From positions 1-64,000 of the forward strand of contig JALHRL010000002.1 in NCBI GenBank assembly GCA_022841465.1: 64,000 nucleotides of DNA, read 5' to 3'. The position numbers and the translations under genes were made by a program. Under the pieces are notes generated by a model. That model did not search any database and was not told the DNA's origin. It saw nothing but the letters and a program-made list of their open reading frames with translations. The DNA is from Bacteroidia bacterium (GTDB lineage: Bacteria; Bacteroidota; Bacteroidia; B-17B0; Aurantibacillaceae). Each line of letters starts with the position of its first letter. Position 1 is the first letter of the stretch. Below, one piece after another: positions 7,958 through 16,477 of the stretch.

Positions 7958-8596
7958 TTAACCTCCTGTTTTAGCGTTTACTAGTTCCATTTCCGATTTC
8001 ATTATATCGGTAATTACATACTTCCCTACCAAATTAATGTTTAACTCATCTATTAAGTCAATTACATTTTTATAGGTTGCTTTATCATCTGTTTTAATAA
8101 GGAAAGTATATGTTCTATCCTTATCTACTTTAATTGCTTTTACCAAGCGTTTATAAGTAGTATCGGGAATTTCTTTTCGTTCAAACTTTTCATGTACTTT
8201 TTTAATCTCATCTTGCAACCATTTATTTTTCTCAAGCATATACTTGTGTAAACTTTCTTGCGAAAAATTTAATTCTTCCAAAACAGTTGCAGGCTTATCG
8301 CCTTCGGCTTGTGCTCTAAATTGTCCTTCGTAATAAAAAATACGATCGTCTTTTGTAAGTAAAAAGGTAACACCATTTTTCACTTCATTATCTACTTTTA
8401 TATTTTCATCAGGAGGCACAGGAAAAGTAAGCTCCATAGATTTAGGCTTGCTGAATGTTGATGTTAAAACGAAGAACGTTAACAACAAAAACGCAAGGTC
8501 AACCATTGGCGTCATGTCAATTTTCGTTGACTGCTTTTTGGCGCGTTTTTTACCGCCCTTATGGCCACCGCCGCCGTCTTCTGCTATTTCTGCCAT
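7958..8596 (-). CDS. exbD: ExbD/TolR-type biopolymer transport protein (second copy)
   Basis: The 212-residue protein has a Gly/Lys-rich cytoplasmic N-terminus, then the ExbD signature I-D-M-T-P-M-V-D-L-A-F-L-L-L with the conserved membrane aspartate in the single TM helix (about 32-50), and a periplasmic domain. At 212 residues it is longer than the usual 140 or so, with extra charged helices in the periplasmic part (K-W-L-Q-D-E-I-K-K). It lies between the other exbD and tonB, and probably forms part of the ExbB pentamer-based motor. Confidence 0.9.
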   Translation of the reverse strand: MAEIAEDGGGGHKGGKKRAKKQSTKIDMTPMVDLAFLLLTFFVLTSTFSKPKSMELTFPVPPDENIKVDNEVKNGVTFLLTKDDRIFYYEGQFRAQAEGDKPATVLEELNFSQESLHKYMLEKNKWLQDEIKKVHEKFERKEIPDTTYKRLVKAIKVDKDRTYTFLIKTDDKATYKNVIDLIDELNINLVGKYVITDIMKSEMELVNAKTGG

Positions 8597-8614
8597 TGCT
8601 TAATATTTTTTATG

Positions 8615-9295
8615 TTAGTTTTTCTTCGGGCCTAAAACGGTTGAAGAGCCTTCTAACGATGTTATTAAATTAAACTGATAAATTTTTAAATCGGTAAATG
8701 TTTTTACCACATCTTTTACGCTAATGTATTTGGTTTTTCCATCGCATTTAATTGCATAGCGGGGCTTTTCTGCTTTAAATTCTTGCCCACTACCTTCTGC
8801 TTTATCTTTTGCATCCAAATATATTTTTACTGCTTCTGCTCCACCGTTTGAAATCCAATCTCTTAATTGGTTATTTAATGAATCTAACGGAACACCTTTT
8901 TGAGGTTGAAAGGCCTGGCGCTCTTCCTCTTTGGCATCAATATAACGAGGTAAATCTTTTATATCTACACCAAAACTAGGCAAACCCGTAAACTTCTTTT
9001 TTTGTTCTTCAGTAAATGCAACTCCGTACTTTTGGGCCATTTTTTCAAGCGCAGCTAATTTTGCTGCCCCATTACTAATTCCAAAAAATGCACGGCCATT
9101 GCCATCTATGGTAACCATAATATGGTTATCGGGCAAGGTTACTTCACCAATAGAAGAAGGCGGATCAACCGTTACCGGCTCAGCCATACGAAAAGAAGCG
9201 GTCAACATAAAAAATGTTACCAATAGAAAAGCCAAGTCAACCATGGGTGTCATGTCTAAACTTGGGGCTCCTCCTTTTGATGGTTTTTTTGACAT
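8615..9295 (-). CDS. exbD: ExbD/TolR-type biopolymer transport protein (first copy)
   Basis: The 226-residue protein has the signature L-D-M-T-P-M-V-D-L-A-F-L-L-V and one TM helix near residues 18-37, followed by a periplasmic domain with a long insert (K-Y-G-V-A-F-T-E-E-Q-K-K). The two adjacent ExbDs differ clearly outside the TM segment, so they are diverged paralogues rather than a recent duplication. Paired exbD genes next to exbB and tonB are common in Bacteroidota and may give a heterodimeric ExbD. Confidence 0.9.
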   Translation of the reverse strand: MSKKPSKGGAPSLDMTPMVDLAFLLVTFFMLTASFRMAEPVTVDPPSSIGEVTLPDNHIMVTIDGNGRAFFGISNGAAKLAALEKMAQKYGVAFTEEQKKKFTGLPSFGVDIKDLPRYIDAKEEERQAFQPQKGVPLDSLNNQLRDWISNGGAEAVKIYLDAKDKAEGSGQEFKAEKPRYAIKCDGKTKYISVKDVVKTFTDLKIYQFNLITSLEGSSTVLGPKKN

Positions 9296-9373
9296 CTTTC
9301 TTTTTTTATTTAGATGAATATTTTATTTAATTCCATAAATAATTTAAAACCCTTTTTGAGTTTTAACAATTAT

Positions 9374-10177
9374 TTATTTTCCGCTTGTTTGAAATTCGCC
9401 AATAATAGAGAATCCGGCTTCATCCATTGCATACGTAATTTGATCTACACGATTACTGAAATAGTTATAGAAAATAATTGCAAATGCTGATGTACCAATA
9501 CCTACTAATGTGTTTACAAGTGCCTCAGAAATACCGGTTGCTAATGCAGACGTATCAGGTGCACCTGCGTTTGCTAAAGCGGCAAAGGCACGAATCATCC
9601 CCACAACCGTTCCAATTAGTCCTGTTAAGGTACCAATAGAAGCCATGGTTGAAATAACCACCATGTTTTTAGATAACATAGGTAATTCTAATGCAGTAGC
9701 TTCTTCTAATGCTTTTTGAATAGCGTGAACTTTTGCCTCTTTATCCATATGTGTATCGTTTTGAACGAACTGATATTTTACAATTCCCTCTCTAACAACA
9801 TTAGCTAATGAACCTTTTTGTTTATCGCAAGCTGCAATTGCACCTTCAAAATCATGAGAAGCAATTAAACTTTTAATTGTTGCAATAAACTTTTCTGTAT
9901 TTCCTGCACCTTGTGCTTTTAAAATGGTAATAAAACGCTCAATTGCAAAAGTCCATACCACTAAAAAGAATCCAACCAGAAATGGTACAATTACTCCACC
10001 TTTATACATGGTTCCTAATAAACCGTGCGGGTGGCCTTTTTCAGGGTCGTTGTTTTCGAAGTTAGACGGTGCTCCCATAATTTTTAGGAAAATAAACCAG
10101 CCAATGCCAATACAAATAGCAATCGCTAAAATTGAAACTACCAATGGAAATCCTCCGGATGTTTTGTTCTTGCTCAT
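9374..10177 (-). CDS. exbB: MotA/TolQ/ExbB proton channel family protein
   Basis: ExbB forms the pentameric inner-membrane proton channel that energises TonB. The 267-residue protein has TM segments at about 10-31, 60-83, 172-200 and 215-240. The last two carry the family pattern G-T-L-T-G-L-I-G-T-V-x-G-M and E-A-L-V-N-T-L-V-G-I. The additional N-terminal TM is usual for Bacteroidota ExbB. It is the first gene of the leftward exbB-exbD-exbD-tonB unit. Confidence 0.92.
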   Translation of the reverse strand: MSKNKTSGGFPLVVSILAIAICIGIGWFIFLKIMGAPSNFENNDPEKGHPHGLLGTMYKGGVIVPFLVGFFLVVWTFAIERFITILKAQGAGNTEKFIATIKSLIASHDFEGAIAACDKQKGSLANVVREGIVKYQFVQNDTHMDKEAKVHAIQKALEEATALELPMLSKNMVVISTMASIGTLTGLIGTVVGMIRAFAALANAGAPDTSALATGISEALVNTLVGIGTSAFAIIFYNYFSNRVDQITYAMDEAGFSIIGEFQTSGK

Positions 10178-10221
10178 AATTTATGTTTTATTTAGTTATT
10201 AATTTCGTTTTTAATGCACGC

Positions 10222-10229
10222 CAAACTTA
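10222..10229 (-). promoter_or_regulatory. Putative -7 box of the exbB operon
   Basis: Minus-strand TAAGTTTG matches TAnnTTTG and lies 44 bases before the exbB start, inside a 206-base intergenic region. No good -33 TTG at the usual spacing. Confidence 0.4.
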
Positions 10230-10340
10230 GTAAAAATACTTATAATTAAAAAGTTTTGTAAAATAAATACACTTATTGTTTATAACGTGGTATTAATAGT
10301 AAAATTATACTTAAATAACACCCTAAACCGGTTATTTTAG

Positions 10341-10380
10341 TAAGTGGTGAATTAAAACTAACAATTGGTTTAGCCACTTA
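10341..10380 (-). terminator. Inverted repeat after a lipoprotein gene, possible terminator
   Basis: Outer arms taagtgg (10341-10347) and ccactta (10374-10380) enclose 26 bases. It starts four bases after the stop of the leftward gene, but no good T-run follows, so termination is uncertain. Confidence 0.35.
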
Positions 10381-10383
10381 ATA

Positions 10384-11064
10384 TTACCTAACAGAATAAA
10401 AACTGTTCCCCGCATTTTTAGAAATTAAAAACAATTTATTTTCTATGATAACGTGCTCATAATTAGTGAAGTTTATACTGTAATGTTGTGGTTTAGAAGC
10501 GTTAGCATTGCCGGTGCAGGTTTTTAGCATTACAGAGGTATCATTACTATTTATAAAGGTATTTCCACAACTGGTAATTGTATCGGTATTTATTTTAAAT
10601 CCATCATAGGCTATTTTATACGGAAAATAAAAAAAACTTGTATAGTAATTTAAGCTTCTAACATCATGAACTACATTAGAAAAACCTTTACTTAATTTCA
10701 CCACATAATGCTTTGCATTATATACCAGCTCAAACATTATTAAATTGTTATCTTTTTTATTTTTATAAACTAAAAAACTATTTGCAACAATTAAATCACT
10801 TTCTGTTTTTAAACTACTTGCAATTATATCGTTTCCATAAAACGATCGTTCAATATTTATAAAACAAAAAACCGGAGTGTTTAATTGGTTGCCTTTGCCG
10901 GGATTTGCATTTAAATACTTAGTTGCAACTACTTTGGTGTTTAAAACAGCTGGAACACTTTGTTTATTATCTCGCTCTAAGCTATAGGTAGACTCCGGCA
11001 ATGATTGCTTTTTACACGATGTAATAAGTAGAATAAAAAAAGTAATTTTGAAAAACAAAGACAT
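10384..11064 (-). CDS. Lipoprotein of unknown function
   Basis: The 226-residue protein has a lipoprotein signal peptide, with lipobox I-T-S-C at C17 followed by K-K, typical of Bacteroidota lipoproteins. The mature part is beta-rich, with no motif I recognise. It is a single gene, divergent from the MmcQ/YjbR-type gene (24-base gap), and separated from exbB by about 206 bases, so it is probably not part of that operon. Confidence 0.65.
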   Translation of the reverse strand: MSLFFKITFFILLITSCKKQSLPESTYSLERDNKQSVPAVLNTKVVATKYLNANPGKGNQLNTPVFCFINIERSFYGNDIIASSLKTESDLIVANSFLVYKNKKDNNLIMFELVYNAKHYVVKLSKGFSNVVHDVRSLNYYTSFFYFPYKIAYDGFKINTDTITSCGNTFINSNDTSVMLKTCTGNANASKPQHYSINFTNYEHVIIENKLFLISKNAGNSFYSVR

Positions 11065-11088
11065 TATATAGTTTAACGCCTTTTTTAA

Positions 11089-11439
11089 ATGGATATTGTA
11101 TCACTTCGCGAATTTTGTATTGCTAAACCTTTTGTAGAAGAAGCTTTTCCTTTTGATGAAAGCACCCTGGTTTTTAAAGTTGGCGGTAAAATTTTTCTAT
11201 TGGTTGATATTGAATCTAATCCCCTATCTTTTAATGTTAAGTGCAACCCGGATTTGGCCATTGAACTGCGCGAAAAATATATGCAAGTAAAGCCGGGTTA
11301 CCACATGAATAAAAAACACTGGAATACCATTGTGTGCGAATCAAATTTAAACGATACTTTGCTAAAAAATTGGATAAACTTATCTTATAATTTAGTACTA
11401 AATTCGCTGCCTAAAAAAATAAAAAGCCAATTAAAATAA
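11089..11439 (+). CDS. MmcQ/YjbR family protein
   Basis: The 116-residue protein has the YjbR-like (double-wing) architecture: an N-terminal L-R-E-F-C-I-A-K-P-F-V-E-E motif, the P-F-D-E-S-T-L-V-F-K-V-G-G-K strand pair, the K-P-G-Y-H-M-N-K-K-H-W-N-T motif, and a C-terminal helix with L-I-N-L-S-Y type residues. The family is described as DNA-binding-like, but no function is established for most members. It precedes the thioredoxin-like gene by one base, so the two are likely co-transcribed. Confidence 0.85.
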   Translation: MDIVSLREFCIAKPFVEEAFPFDESTLVFKVGGKIFLLVDIESNPLSFNVKCNPDLAIELREKYMQVKPGYHMNKKHWNTIVCESNLNDTLLKNWINLSYNLVLNSLPKKIKSQLK

Positions 11440-11440
11440 T

Positions 11441-12037
11441 ATGGAACTAAGTGATTATTTAAACAACGCTTACTCTTATCCGAGTTACCGAAAATTATTA
11501 GACGATTTAATTATTCAAAATAAAACAACCGGCCCAAATCAATCAGCAGATTTAATGGAGTATGCAAAACTAAATTTACATAGAATGAAGCGCCTTGAAA
11601 AAACAGCGGTTTTAAGAAACGATGTAACAGAAACGCTTTTAAAAATAAAAAATAAATACACTTTTTTGGTTTTAACAGAAGGTTGGTGTGGTGATGCTGC
11701 CCAAAATATTCCTTTGTTTTGGTTAATGGAAAAAACATGTGCTAACCTTACACTTAAATTAATTCTTAGAGATGAAAATTTAGAATTAATGGATCAGTAT
11801 CTTACCAACGGAGGGCGATCTATACCCAAATTAATTTGTATTGAAAACACAAGCAATAATGTTATTTTTACCTGGGGTCCACGCCCTGAAAAAGCACAAA
11901 ACTTTGTTTTGGATGCCAAGAAAAAAGGGGTAGACAAAAAAAAGATGGCCACTGAGTTACACAGTTGGTACGCCATAGATAAATTACAAAGTACTCAAAA
12001 TGAATTTGTTAAATTAATTTCTGCTTTTTTGGTTTAG
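11441..12037 (+). CDS. Thioredoxin-like protein with a single active-site cysteine
   Basis: The 198-residue protein has a helical N-terminal extension, then a thioredoxin fold. The strand F-L-V-L-T-E-G leads into W-C-G-D-A where classical thioredoxins have W-C-G-P-C. The cis-proline is probably in R-S-I-P-K. Loss of the second cysteine resembles the 'thioredoxin family' proteins of the Thioredoxin_9 type, so monothiol chemistry or a non-redox role is likely. It has no signal peptide and should be cytoplasmic. Confidence 0.8.
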   Translation: MELSDYLNNAYSYPSYRKLLDDLIIQNKTTGPNQSADLMEYAKLNLHRMKRLEKTAVLRNDVTETLLKIKNKYTFLVLTEGWCGDAAQNIPLFWLMEKTCANLTLKLILRDENLELMDQYLTNGGRSIPKLICIENTSNNVIFTWGPRPEKAQNFVLDAKKKGVDKKKMATELHSWYAIDKLQSTQNEFVKLISAFLV

Positions 12038-12122
12038 TGGGTAGAATTAGTGTAACTATCTAAAAATACACCCATTTATCTAAAAATTGGTAGTTTTTAT
12101 ACCGTTTTAGTATCATTAATAG

Positions 12123-12130
12123 TACATTTG
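12123..12130 (+). promoter_or_regulatory. Putative -7 box of the S46 peptidase gene
   Basis: TACATTTG matches TAnnTTTG, 30 bases before the start codon. A TTG at 12087-12089 is too far upstream to be a normal -33 partner. Confidence 0.35.
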
Positions 12131-12160
12131 CCCGCAAATTTTTATTAGTCTAATTATTAT

Positions 12161-14323
12161 ATGAAAAAGTCTCTATTTCTCCTTTCCATTCTGATTTTTT
12201 TAATTAAACCTGTAAAAGCAGATGAGGGAATGTGGTTACCACAACTTTTGGGCGAACAAGTTTATGCTGATATGGTTAAAAAAGGATTAAAGCTTACAAA
12301 AGAACAATTGTACAGCATTAATAAAGCAAGCATTAAAGATGCCATTATTATTTTTGGTGGCGGATGTACAGGCGAAATTGTAAGTAAAGAAGGATTAATT
12401 TTCACTAATCACCACTGCGGTTATAACGCCATTGCTGCGGCAAGTAGTGTAAAAAACGATTATTTAAAAGATGGTTTTTGGGCTAAAAATAAAAGTGAAG
12501 AAATTTACTCTAAAGGTGTGCACGCACAATTTTTAGTAAAAATAGAAGATGTTACCGATAAAGTAAATGAAAAACTAAAAGGCCTTAGCAAAGAAGAAGT
12601 TCCTTTAAAACTACCGGGAATAATGAATGAAGTTGCAAAAAAAGCTACGGAAGGAAGCGAATTAGAAGGACGCGTAAATTCATTTTTTAAAGACAATCAA
12701 TTTTTATTATTTGTTTACGAACGTTATAAAGATGTGCGTTTAGTAGGTACACCTCCTGAAAGCATTGGTAAATTTGGTGGAGATACCGATAACTGGGAAT
12801 GGCCGCGCCACACGGGTGATTTTTCTATCTTTCGTGTTTACATGAGTAAAGATGGTAAACCCGCTGAATACAGCGCAGATAATGTTCCTTACAAAGCCAA
12901 ATATTTTTTACCCATTTCTATAAAGGGTTTAAAAGATGGTGATTACACTATGATTTACGGATACCCCGGTGGAACCAACCGTTACGAAACTTCTTTTGGT
13001 GTGAAATTAAAAACAGATGTAGAAAACCCAAGCTTGGTTGAGTTGCGTGATGTGCGTTTAAAATTTATGTTAGAGGAAATGAAAAAAGATCCGGCAGTAA
13101 AAATTCAATTGGCCGGAAACTACGCATACATTGCCAATTACTGGAAATTTTTTGATGGCGAATCAAAGCAATTATTAAAATACAAAGTTTACGAGCAAAA
13201 ACAAAAATCAGAAACCGAATTTAATACCTGGGCTAAAGGAAAACCTGAGTACGAAAATGTGTTTTCTGAAATTGCACAAACCTATAGTGTATGGAGCCCG
13301 TATGCTAAACAACGTGTTTATATTCGCGAAGGTATTTTAGGTTCTCCGTTATTGGCTTATGCGGCAAATTTAACTGCTTTACATAAAGCGCTTGCTAATT
13401 CAAACACAAAACCGGAAGAAATAAAAGCAATAAAAAACGCGTTAAAAGGTACCTATGAAAAATTTATTGGGGAAGAAAACATTCCTTCTGATAAAAACAT
13501 TTTAGGCGCCATGGTGCAAATGTTTTATAACAATGTAAATCCTTCGCAACACCCATCAGAAATTTATAAAACCATTAATACGCGTTATGGCGATTTAAAA
13601 AGTAACGACACGTATAAAAAATTATCTGAAATCGTATTTAGTAATACTTTGTTTTTAAATAAAGAAAAAACCTTGGCTTTTATTGAAAATCCTGATACTA
13701 ATGCATTATTAAAAGACCCAGCATACGAATTGGCAAATGCATTTGTAAGCAACTTTAATAATAATTACGCAAAATATTTTACAGATTTTACCAATAAAAA
13801 TACTGTTTTAAACCGTGCCTATTTAAAAGGCTATTTAGAGAAAAATAAAGGGAAAACTTTTTATCCGGATGCTAATTTTACCATGCGTGTTTCTTACGGT
13901 CATGTAAAATCTTATTCTCCTAAAGATGCCGTTAAATACAGCCATGTTTGTACCATGAAAGGTGTAATGGAAAAATATGTGCCGGGCGATTATGAATTTG
14001 ATTTACCTCAAAAGCAAGTTGATTTAATTAAAGCTAAAGATTACGGACAGTATAAAGATGCAGCAACTAATGATATTGTAGTTGGGTTTATTACAACAAA
14101 TGATATTACTGGCGGTAACTCGGGCTCACCGGTTATAAACGGAAAAGGAGAATTGGTTGGTTTGGCGTTTGACGGAAATTACGAGGCGCTAAGTCATAAA
14201 ATTGCATTTGATAAAGATTTAAACCGTACCATTTGTGTTGACATTCGTTACGTACTTTGGGTGGTAGAAAAATTGGGTGGCGCAACCAACATCATCAACG
14301 AACTAGATTTGCGCAAAATGTAG
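12161..14323 (+). CDS. S46 family dipeptidyl-peptidase, DPP7-like
   Basis: S46 enzymes remove dipeptides from peptide N-termini in the periplasm of Bacteroidota. The 720-residue length is typical. A signal peptide (cleavage near V-K-A, residue 20) precedes D-E-G-M-W at the mature N-terminus. The triad is visible as H85 (T-N-H-H-C-G-Y), D221 (H-T-G-D-F-S) and S654 (G-G-N-S-G-S-P). The residue 18 after the serine, which in this family separates Asp/Glu-specific DPP11 (Arg) from hydrophobic-specific DPP7 (Gly), is G672. I therefore infer DPP7-type specificity. It is monocistronic, with its own terminator. Confidence 0.93.
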   Translation: MKKSLFLLSILIFLIKPVKADEGMWLPQLLGEQVYADMVKKGLKLTKEQLYSINKASIKDAIIIFGGGCTGEIVSKEGLIFTNHHCGYNAIAAASSVKNDYLKDGFWAKNKSEEIYSKGVHAQFLVKIEDVTDKVNEKLKGLSKEEVPLKLPGIMNEVAKKATEGSELEGRVNSFFKDNQFLLFVYERYKDVRLVGTPPESIGKFGGDTDNWEWPRHTGDFSIFRVYMSKDGKPAEYSADNVPYKAKYFLPISIKGLKDGDYTMIYGYPGGTNRYETSFGVKLKTDVENPSLVELRDVRLKFMLEEMKKDPAVKIQLAGNYAYIANYWKFFDGESKQLLKYKVYEQKQKSETEFNTWAKGKPEYENVFSEIAQTYSVWSPYAKQRVYIREGILGSPLLAYAANLTALHKALANSNTKPEEIKAIKNALKGTYEKFIGEENIPSDKNILGAMVQMFYNNVNPSQHPSEIYKTINTRYGDLKSNDTYKKLSEIVFSNTLFLNKEKTLAFIENPDTNALLKDPAYELANAFVSNFNNNYAKYFTDFTNKNTVLNRAYLKGYLEKNKGKTFYPDANFTMRVSYGHVKSYSPKDAVKYSHVCTMKGVMEKYVPGDYEFDLPQKQVDLIKAKDYGQYKDAATNDIVVGFITTNDITGGNSGSPVINGKGELVGLAFDGNYEALSHKIAFDKDLNRTICVDIRYVLWVVEKLGGATNIINELDLRKM

Positions 14324-14343
14324 TTTTAAGTTTATAATTTAGT

Positions 14344-14379
14344 AAAAAAGGAGTCGGGTAATTTCCGACTCTTTTTTTT
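14344..14379 (+). terminator. Intrinsic terminator after the S46 peptidase gene
   Basis: The 7-bp core gagtcgg/ccgactc (14351-14357 with 14365-14371), extended by a G-T and A:T pairs, has a 7-base loop and ends in eight T. Confidence 0.88.
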
Positions 14380-14419
14380 GTACCTTAGTATCGTTAGAGG
14401 ATAAACACCTTTCATTTGT

Positions 14420-16006
14420 ATGCATAAAAAAATTCAGTTACAATTAAGTCCTGCTGTTGCATTTAACCAACAGCTTCTAAAGGAAGAAGTAGCACAGGCT
14501 TTGCAGCTTCAAAATCAATCATTTCTTATTAAATTAAATAAGCGTAGTATAGATGCGCGATCAAGAAACATTAAAATTAATTTAACGCTTGATGTTTTTA
14601 TTGATGAAATTCCGGTATTTGAAAAAATAGAATTTCCGTATAATGATGTTTCACATGCTAAAAAAACTTGTCATATTATTGGTGCCGGTCCGGCAGGGTT
14701 ATTTTCAGCTTTGCGTTGTTTAGAATTAAATATTAAACCCATCATTTTTGAACGTGGTAAAGATGTGAAAAACAGAAGACGAGATTTAGCTGCCATTAAT
14801 AAAGAACATATAGTTAACCCCGAAAGCAATTATTGTTTTGGCGAAGGCGGTGCCGGAACCTACAGCGATGGAAAATTATACACCCGCAGCAGCAAGCGCG
14901 GAAGTATTGAGAAAATATTAAAAACCTTTGTTTTCCACGGGGCCAGTGAAGAAATTTTAGTAGATGCGCATCCGCACATTGGTACCAATAAACTGCCACA
15001 GCTAATTGAAAAAATTAGAGAAACCATTTTAAATTTTGGTGGCGAAATACATTTTAATACTAAACTTGTTGATTTTAAAATTAAAAACGATAGTATATCC
15101 CAATTAATAATTCATTCTGATAAAGGTGCCGAAACGCACGACATACAAAATGTAATTTTAGCTACCGGCCACTCTGCGCGCGATATTTATGAGTTGCTGC
15201 ATAAAAAAAATATTTCTATTGAAGCCAAACCATTTGCCATGGGTGTAAGGGTAGAACATCCTCAGGAAATAATTGACAGCATACAATACCATTGCAGCAG
15301 CATTAAAGATGTGTTGGAAAAACGCGAGTATTTACCTGCGGCAAGTTACAGTTTAGTAAATCAGGTAAACAATCACGGAGTTTATTCATTTTGCATGTGT
15401 CCTGGTGGTATAATAGCGCCCTGTGCCACCGGAGCAGAACAAGTGGTAACAAACGGTTGGAGCCCTAGTAAAAGAAATAATCCGTATGCCAATAGTGGAA
15501 TTGTGGTTGGTTTAACTTTAAATGATTTTAAACCCTATGCAAAACATGGTGAACTGGCAGGTTTGCAATTTCAAAAAGAATTAGAAAAAAGTGCTTGGCA
15601 TGCCGGAGGTAAAACACAAACAGCACCGGCACAACGATTGCAAGATTTTGTAAACGGAAAAGTTAGTGCTACTCTACCCGATTGTTCGTATCAGCCCGGT
15701 TTAAAAACAAATGATATGCAGCAAGTATTGGGTGAATTAATTGGTAAAAGTTTACAATTAGGTTTTAAAGAATTTGGCAAAAAAATGCGTGGTTATTTAA
15801 CCAATGAAGCCCTTATTGTTGGGGTTGAATCACGCACCTCAACTCCTGTAAGAATCCCAAGAGATAATGATACACTGCAACATCCACAACTAAAAAATTT
15901 ATTTCCGTGTGGCGAAGGTGCAGGCTATGCCGGAGGAATTGTAAGTGCTGCCATGGATGGAGAAAGATGTGCTGATAAAGTTTTTGAATTAATTAATAAA
16001 GCCTAA
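14420..16006 (+). CDS. FAD-dependent oxidoreductase (COG2509-type dehydrogenase)
   Basis: The 528-residue protein has an N-terminal alpha/beta domain of about 80 residues, then the dinucleotide-binding motif G-A-G-P-A-G at 88-93 with the ribose-binding acid at E111. It also has a G-E-G-G-A-G-T-Y-S-D-G-K loop, V-I-L-A-T-G-H-S-A-R, and a C-terminal F-P-C-G-E-G-A-G-Y-A-G-G-I-V-S-A-A-M-D-G motif. This is the layout of a widespread uncharacterised family of FAD-dependent dehydrogenases. The electron acceptor and substrate are unknown. It is the first gene of a possible four-gene run with the DUF1569-like gene, rlmB and the UbiA-like gene. Confidence 0.88.
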   Translation: MHKKIQLQLSPAVAFNQQLLKEEVAQALQLQNQSFLIKLNKRSIDARSRNIKINLTLDVFIDEIPVFEKIEFPYNDVSHAKKTCHIIGAGPAGLFSALRCLELNIKPIIFERGKDVKNRRRDLAAINKEHIVNPESNYCFGEGGAGTYSDGKLYTRSSKRGSIEKILKTFVFHGASEEILVDAHPHIGTNKLPQLIEKIRETILNFGGEIHFNTKLVDFKIKNDSISQLIIHSDKGAETHDIQNVILATGHSARDIYELLHKKNISIEAKPFAMGVRVEHPQEIIDSIQYHCSSIKDVLEKREYLPAASYSLVNQVNNHGVYSFCMCPGGIIAPCATGAEQVVTNGWSPSKRNNPYANSGIVVGLTLNDFKPYAKHGELAGLQFQKELEKSAWHAGGKTQTAPAQRLQDFVNGKVSATLPDCSYQPGLKTNDMQQVLGELIGKSLQLGFKEFGKKMRGYLTNEALIVGVESRTSTPVRIPRDNDTLQHPQLKNLFPCGEGAGYAGGIVSAAMDGERCADKVFELINKA

Positions 16007-16015
16007 TTTTGAAAA

Positions 16016-16477
16016 ATGAGCAAACTAAAAGAACAATTTTTTAAAGAGCAATACATTCCGCTTTTAAAAAAATTAAAAGGAGATGAAAAAGGAAATTGGG
16101 GAGTGTTATCTCCGCAAGGAATGATTGAACACATGAGCGAAAGCATTGCCATTGCCTCTATGCGTATTGTGCATGCATTGCACACACCACCTGAATTGGT
16201 TGAAAAAATGAAAAGTTTTGCTATAAGCGATAAAGAATTTAAACCCAATACTAAAAATGCTTTAATGAGCGATGATGCTGCCCCGCTAAGAAATAAAAAT
16301 ATAGAAGATGCAATACAAGAATTGGAGGCAGAAATAAAAGAGTTTTTAAATTTTTACGAAAGAAAACCGGGCACACAGGTTACAAATCCTTTTTTTGGTA
16401 CACTTAATTACGAAGAGTGGTTGCATTTATTGCACAAACACGCAATTCATCATTTAAAACAGTTTAATTTAATTTAA
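16016..16477 (+). CDS. DUF1569 / DinB-like four-helix protein
   Basis: The 153-residue protein ends with the DUF1569 signature: N-P-F-F-G-T-L-N-Y-E-E-W, then H-K-H-A-I-H-H-L-K-Q-F. An early M-I-E-H-M-S-E-S helix supplies another histidine. The histidines could form a metal site as in DinB-like bundles, but no reaction is established for this family. The final stop base is shared with the rlmB start, which indicates co-translation. Confidence 0.8.
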   Translation: MSKLKEQFFKEQYIPLLKKLKGDEKGNWGVLSPQGMIEHMSESIAIASMRIVHALHTPPELVEKMKSFAISDKEFKPNTKNALMSDDAAPLRNKNIEDAIQELEAEIKEFLNFYERKPGTQVTNPFFGTLNYEEWLHLLHKHAIHHLKQFNLI

